NCBI GenBank assembly: GCA_029946045.1
Contig: JAQSDS010000002.1
Location: 1-9,494, forward strand
From: Rhodoferax sp.
GTDB lineage: Bacteria; Pseudomonadota; Gammaproteobacteria; Burkholderiales; Burkholderiaceae_C
DNA length: 9,494 nt
Direction of reading: 5' to 3'
Both the position numbers and the translations under genes were made by a program. Of the stretch, positions 6,697 through 9,494 are shown piece by piece. Position 1 is the first letter of the stretch, and the number at the start of each line of letters is the position of its first letter. The notes beneath the pieces are model-generated. The model did no database searches, was not told where the DNA came from, and saw only the letters and a program-made list of their open reading frames with translations.

Positions 6697-7815
6697 CTAT
6701 CGGTCGTTCAGCAACTCAAACGTCCCTAAGCACTGAGTTTCACCGTTCAGGACCACATCCACCTGGTGCGTCCCGGGGTAATGTTTTCGGGTGCTCATCT
6801 CTTTCAGTGACAGCGTCTTGGCTAGCATGGTGGTTTGACCTGGCGCCAGCGCCAGGGTTTTGAGCTTGAACACCTTGGCCTTGGCCTGGCCACTGGCCTT
6901 GATGTAATGCACTGCCAGGTCCACCAGCAGATCTTGCGCTTGGGGCGCGGTGTTGGTGAGTTCAAATGAAATGGTCACCGCGCTCCCCATCACTGCTGTG
7001 GCGGGGGTGATCCGGATGCCACCCACCGCCACCTGTGCGGTTTTGCCGTAACCCAGCACCTTGAGCGCGCTGCGGTCACCCCGCTTGACGGCAGAGCGCA
7101 GCGCATGGCCGACGATCCAGGCGCGCTCAACAGTGGCGTCTTTCAGCCAGGCCTGCGCCGTGTCAGTCAGCACCTGCGGGTGATCCTTGCCGATGTCGTT
7201 CAGGTTGTTGGCCACCGAGCGGCGCACATACAGCTCGGGGTCGTCCTTGAGCAACTCCAGCAGCGCCAGCACCGGGCCAGGGTTGACCTGGAATTGGCGC
7301 AGGCGCGGCGCCCAGGGCAACCGGGGACGTGTGCCTTCTGACACCAGTCGCCGCACATGCGGGCTTGGGTCAGTCGCCCAGATGTTGAGTTGGCGCAGTG
7401 TGGCCTGGGTATGCTGCTCAAGGAAAGGGCGGATACTGAATTCGGCGGTGAAACGTTGTGTCAAGTCATGCTGCGCCCGCATCGACACCTCAAAATGCGC
7501 CAGCCCGTACTGCGCCACAAACATCGTGTGCGGCAGGTACAAAAACGAGGCCAGGCTCAGCCCGGGGTCCCGCTCATGGGGTTGATCCAGCGAGTCGAGC
7601 AGGATCGCCATCGCCTGCGGATAGTCGTCGGGCAAATGGCGGCGCAAGGCCTGGGCGATTTTTTTTCCGCGTGGCATCAGTTCAAGCGCGTCATAACCCT
7701 CGAGCGCATCGCGCACAAAACGCAAGCTATTGAACGAGGGATGCACCTTGGAGATCATGCCAGCAATGGCCCGCGGCACGTCGTCACCATATTGGTTTTT
7801 AAGGGGTTCAGCCAT
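6697..7815 (-). CDS. DNA alkylation repair protein, AlkC-type HEAT-repeat glycosylase with Ig-like C-terminal domain
   Basis: A 372-residue protein beginning MAEPLKNQYGDDVPRAIA, the usual start of AlkC-like alkylation-repair proteins. ATG 7815 is preferred over the open frame upstream because of this and because it overlaps the rarD stop as TGATG. Residues about 1-255 form helical HEAT-like repeats with signature stretches FTAEFSIRPFL (122-132, acidic Glu125), HVRRLVSEGTRPRLPWAPRL (153-172), YVRRSVANNLNDIGKDHP (196-213) and ERAWIVGHALR (230-240). Residues about 262-372 look like an Ig-like beta domain (VTISFELTN...LLVDLAVHYIK...KHYPGTHQVDVVLNG). In Pseudomonas AlkC such a domain helps hold DNA. 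The family excises 3-methyladenine and related N-alkylated bases without flipping them out. Lack of a signal peptide fits a cytoplasmic repair enzyme. Its coupling to the membrane transporter gene upstream is probably organisational only. AlkD proteins are shorter and lack the Ig-like domain, so AlkC is the better subclass. Confidence 0.87.
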   Translation of the reverse strand: MAEPLKNQYGDDVPRAIAGMISKVHPSFNSLRFVRDALEGYDALELMPRGKKIAQALRRHLPDDYPQAMAILLDSLDQPHERDPGLSLASFLYLPHTMFVAQYGLAHFEVSMRAQHDLTQRFTAEFSIRPFLEQHTQATLRQLNIWATDPSPHVRRLVSEGTRPRLPWAPRLRQFQVNPGPVLALLELLKDDPELYVRRSVANNLNDIGKDHPQVLTDTAQAWLKDATVERAWIVGHALRSAVKRGDRSALKVLGYGKTAQVAVGGIRITPATAVMGSAVTISFELTNTAPQAQDLLVDLAVHYIKASGQAKAKVFKLKTLALAPGQTTMLAKTLSLKEMSTRKHYPGTHQVDVVLNGETQCLGTFELLNDR

Positions 7816-8711
7816 CAGCTCACAACGACCGGTGGTTTTGCGGGCTGCTTGCGACTGTTCCACAAGCTGTCCAGGCTGTAGACCACCAGGGCCAGCCAGA
7901 TCAGATAGAAGCCCATGGCGCGCGCGGGGTCAAAAGCCTCTTTGTACAGCCACACACCCAGCAGCATCTGCAGGCTGGGCGAGATGTATTGCAGGATGCC
8001 CAGCGTGGCCATGGGAATGCGACGCGCACCGGCGGCAAACAGCAGCAAAGGCACAGCGGTCAGCGGCCCGGCCAGCAGCAACCAAGCCAGCGTACTTGGG
8101 TCGCCCTGCGTCAACGCACCTTGCCCACGCCACGCCCACCACGCCAGCAGGCCCACGGCAAACGGCGCCAGCAGCAAGGTCTCCAGGGTCAGGCCCTCCA
8201 GTGCGCCCAGCGTGGCCACTTTGCGCAGCAGGCCATAAATGCCAAAGCTAGCCGCCAGCACCAGCGCCACCCAAGGCAGCCGCCCAGCCTGCACCGTAAG
8301 CCACAACACACCGCCAGCGGCCACCGCCACGGCCAGCCACTGCCCCGGGCGCGGACGTTCATGCAAAAAGGCAAACCCGAACGCCACATTCACGAGCGGC
8401 AAAATAAAGTAGCCCAGGCTGGCGTCCACCACACGGGCGTTTTGCACCGCCCACACATACACCGACCAGTTCACCGACAGCAGCAGTGCCGACACCGCAA
8501 ACGCTGCCAACACCCGCGGCTGACGGGCGACTTCACGCAACCAGGCCCAGCGCCTGAGCAGCACCAACAGACCCATCAGGAAGACGAGCGACCACACCAT
8601 GCGGTGCATCACCACTTCAAACGCATTGACGTGCCCGAGCTGTTTGAAAAAGATCGGCAACAAACCCCAGGCGGTATAGGCCAGAGCGGCGTAAAGCACA
8701 CCGGCATTCAT
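7815..8711 (-). CDS. rarD: RarD, EamA-family transporter
   Basis: A 298-residue inner-membrane protein with about ten hydrophobic segments arranged as two EamA halves (about 5-140 and 148-285). Strong RarD hallmarks are the N-terminus GVLYAALAYTAWGLLPIFFK, then EVVMHRMVWSLVF, SVNWSVYVWAVQN, ASLGYFILPLVNVAFGF, and in the second half GPLTAVPLLLFAAGARRIP and GILQYISPSLQMLLGVWLYKE. The chloramphenicol-sensitive protein RarD group belongs to the drug/metabolite transporter superfamily, and its physiological substrate is unsettled. The start ATG 8711 gives the usual family N-terminus. Its stop codon TGA shares one base with the start of the alkylation-repair gene, so the two are likely translated from one mRNA. 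The upstream 133 bp separates it from the divergent RIO kinase gene. Confidence 0.92.
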   Translation of the reverse strand: MNAGVLYAALAYTAWGLLPIFFKQLGHVNAFEVVMHRMVWSLVFLMGLLVLLRRWAWLREVARQPRVLAAFAVSALLLSVNWSVYVWAVQNARVVDASLGYFILPLVNVAFGFAFLHERPRPGQWLAVAVAAGGVLWLTVQAGRLPWVALVLAASFGIYGLLRKVATLGALEGLTLETLLLAPFAVGLLAWWAWRGQGALTQGDPSTLAWLLLAGPLTAVPLLLFAAGARRIPMATLGILQYISPSLQMLLGVWLYKEAFDPARAMGFYLIWLALVVYSLDSLWNSRKQPAKPPVVVS

Positions 8712-8844
8712 ACTGTAAAAAAGCTCATGGGTTTGGGTTTTGAAAGCTGAAACAAGCTGCAGAGTCTAGGGCCAAGGCCTTATCAGGCATCATGGCACGT
8801 CCGGGGCGCGACAATCTAGCGAATATCCAAAGCCTAAAGCCGCC
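8712..8844. promoter_or_regulatory. Divergent intergenic region between rarD and the RIO kinase gene
   Basis: This 133-bp gap must carry promoters for both divergent genes. I see no convincing -35/-10 pair and no T-rich terminator, only short GC palindromes such as AAGGCCTT. There is no strong Shine-Dalgarno sequence before the kinase ATG at 8845 (AAAGCCGCC precedes it). Function is inferred from orientation only. Confidence 0.3.
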
Positions 8845-9494
8845 ATGAAACCACCACCCAGACTGCAATCGCTCATTGAAGAAGGCCTGATCGACAGCGT
8901 GGTGCGCCAGCTCATGAGCGGCAAGGAGGCCATGGTGTTTGTGGTGCGTTGTGGTGATGACACCCGCTGCGCCAAGATCTACAAGGAAGCCACCCACCGC
9001 AGTTTTCGCCAGGCGGTGGACTACACCGAGAACCGCAAGGTCAAGAACTCGCGTTCGGCCCGGGCCATGGCCAAGGGCAGCAAATTTGGCCGGCAGGAGC
9101 AAGAGGCCGCTTGGCAAAGCGCCGAGGTCGACGCGCTCTACCGTCTGGCCGCCGCCGGGGTGCGGGTGCCGCAGCCCTACAACTTTTGCGACGGCGTGCT
9201 GCTGATGGAACTGGTGACCGATGCCAACGGCGACGCCGCGCCGCGCCTGAATGACGTGGCGTTTACCCCGGAACAGGCGCGCGCCCACCATGCCACGCTG
9301 ATTGCCGAGGTGGTGCGCATGCTGTGCGCGGGGGTGGTGCACGGAGATTTGTCGGAGTTCAACATTTTGCTGGCGCACGGGCCGGGCGCAGAGGGTGCCG
9401 ATGGCGTGGACTTTCCGGTCATCATCGACCTGCCACAGGCGGTGGATGCAGCCGGTAACAACCACGCGCAGCGCATGCTGCTGCGCGACGTGGC
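8845..9494 (+). CDS. RIO-type serine/threonine protein kinase (3' end outside window)
   Basis: The frame from ATG 8845 stays open to the right edge, giving 216 complete codons. The N-terminus MKPPPRLQSLIEEGLIDSVV is followed by a glycine-loop-like LMSGKEAMVFVV (23-34) and a nucleotide-binding Lys44 in CAKIYKE. A basic RIO1-type flexible segment follows (YTENRKVKNSRSARAMAKGS, about 60-79), then the hinge-like VLLMELV (118-124). The catalytic loop is HGDLSEFNILL (166-176, Asp168 and Asn173), and the metal-binding motif is IIDLPQAVD (193-201, Asp195) in place of the DFG of ordinary kinases. All catalytic residues are present, so the enzyme should be active as an ATP-dependent kinase or ATPase. 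Archaeal and eukaryotic RIO1 act in small-ribosomal-subunit maturation. The role of bacterial homologues is poorly known. It is divergent from rarD, so it probably has its own promoter. Confidence 0.9.
   Translation, partial: MKPPPRLQSLIEEGLIDSVVRQLMSGKEAMVFVVRCGDDTRCAKIYKEATHRSFRQAVDYTENRKVKNSRSARAMAKGSKFGRQEQEAAWQSAEVDALYRLAAAGVRVPQPYNFCDGVLLMELVTDANGDAAPRLNDVAFTPEQARAHHATLIAEVVRMLCAGVVHGDLSEFNILLAHGPGAEGADGVDFPVIIDLPQAVDAAGNNHAQRMLLRDV

Noticed and set aside
6840..6855. CTGGCGC-CA-GCGCCAG hairpin as a terminator
   Set aside because: It lies inside the repair protein coding sequence (LALAPG region), has no T tract, and is explained by GC-rich codons.
7989..8750. A 253-codon open frame on the + strand opposite rarD
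   Set aside because: Its composition is dominated by Gln, His, Arg and Pro, which is the antisense of a Leu/Ala/Trp-rich membrane protein. The minus-strand RarD signature is clear.
8725..9465. A 246-codon open frame on the - strand opposite the RIO kinase gene
   Set aside because: The + strand encodes complete kinase motifs. The minus-strand frame shows no family and would overlap the rarD promoter region and the kinase entirely.

Overview
The window looks like chromosomal DNA of a betaproteobacterium, most likely Burkholderiales and possibly Comamonadaceae (Rhodoferax/Polaromonas-like). This is inferred from the moderately high GC content, the codon usage and the gene families. No rRNA, tRNA or other taxonomic marker is present, so the placement is tentative. 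I see no CRISPR array, complete insertion sequence, integrase or RNA gene.

Left end (1-2507, + strand): the 3' part of a large secreted beta-helix exoprotein or adhesin overlaps a gene for an exported FecR-domain protein by 26 nt. The two probably form a cell-surface transcription unit that begins outside the window. From 2508 to 2810 there is a 9-bp inverted repeat. It is followed by what looks like a frameshifted gene for a small single-pass membrane protein of about 71 residues, whose two halves meet near a run of five G. Its stop codon abuts and overlaps the convergent next gene.

Middle (2805-5288, - strand): a two-gene operon with 3 nt between the genes. The first gene encodes a 559-residue FAD amine oxidase resembling the tryptophan 2-monooxygenase / phenylalanine 2-monooxygenase group. 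The second encodes a nitrilase-superfamily amidohydrolase with an intact Glu-Lys-Cys triad. Together they suggest the route amino acid -> arylacetamide -> arylacetic acid (for tryptophan, indole-3-acetamide -> indole-3-acetic acid), with a nitrilase-fold amidase in the place usually held by the amidase-signature enzyme IaaH. This is the most interesting hypothesis in the window. A 242-bp divergent intergenic region separates it from a DUF1993 gene on the + strand.

Right part (6135-8711, - strand): rarD (EamA-type permease) and an AlkC-type DNA alkylation-repair glycosylase gene with a C-terminal Ig-like domain overlap as TGATG. After a 133-bp gap with inverted repeats comes a tandem-CBS-domain protein. 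A RIO-type protein kinase gene starts divergently at 8845 and runs off the right edge. These are ordinary housekeeping or stress genes, and no mobile element boundary is evident.
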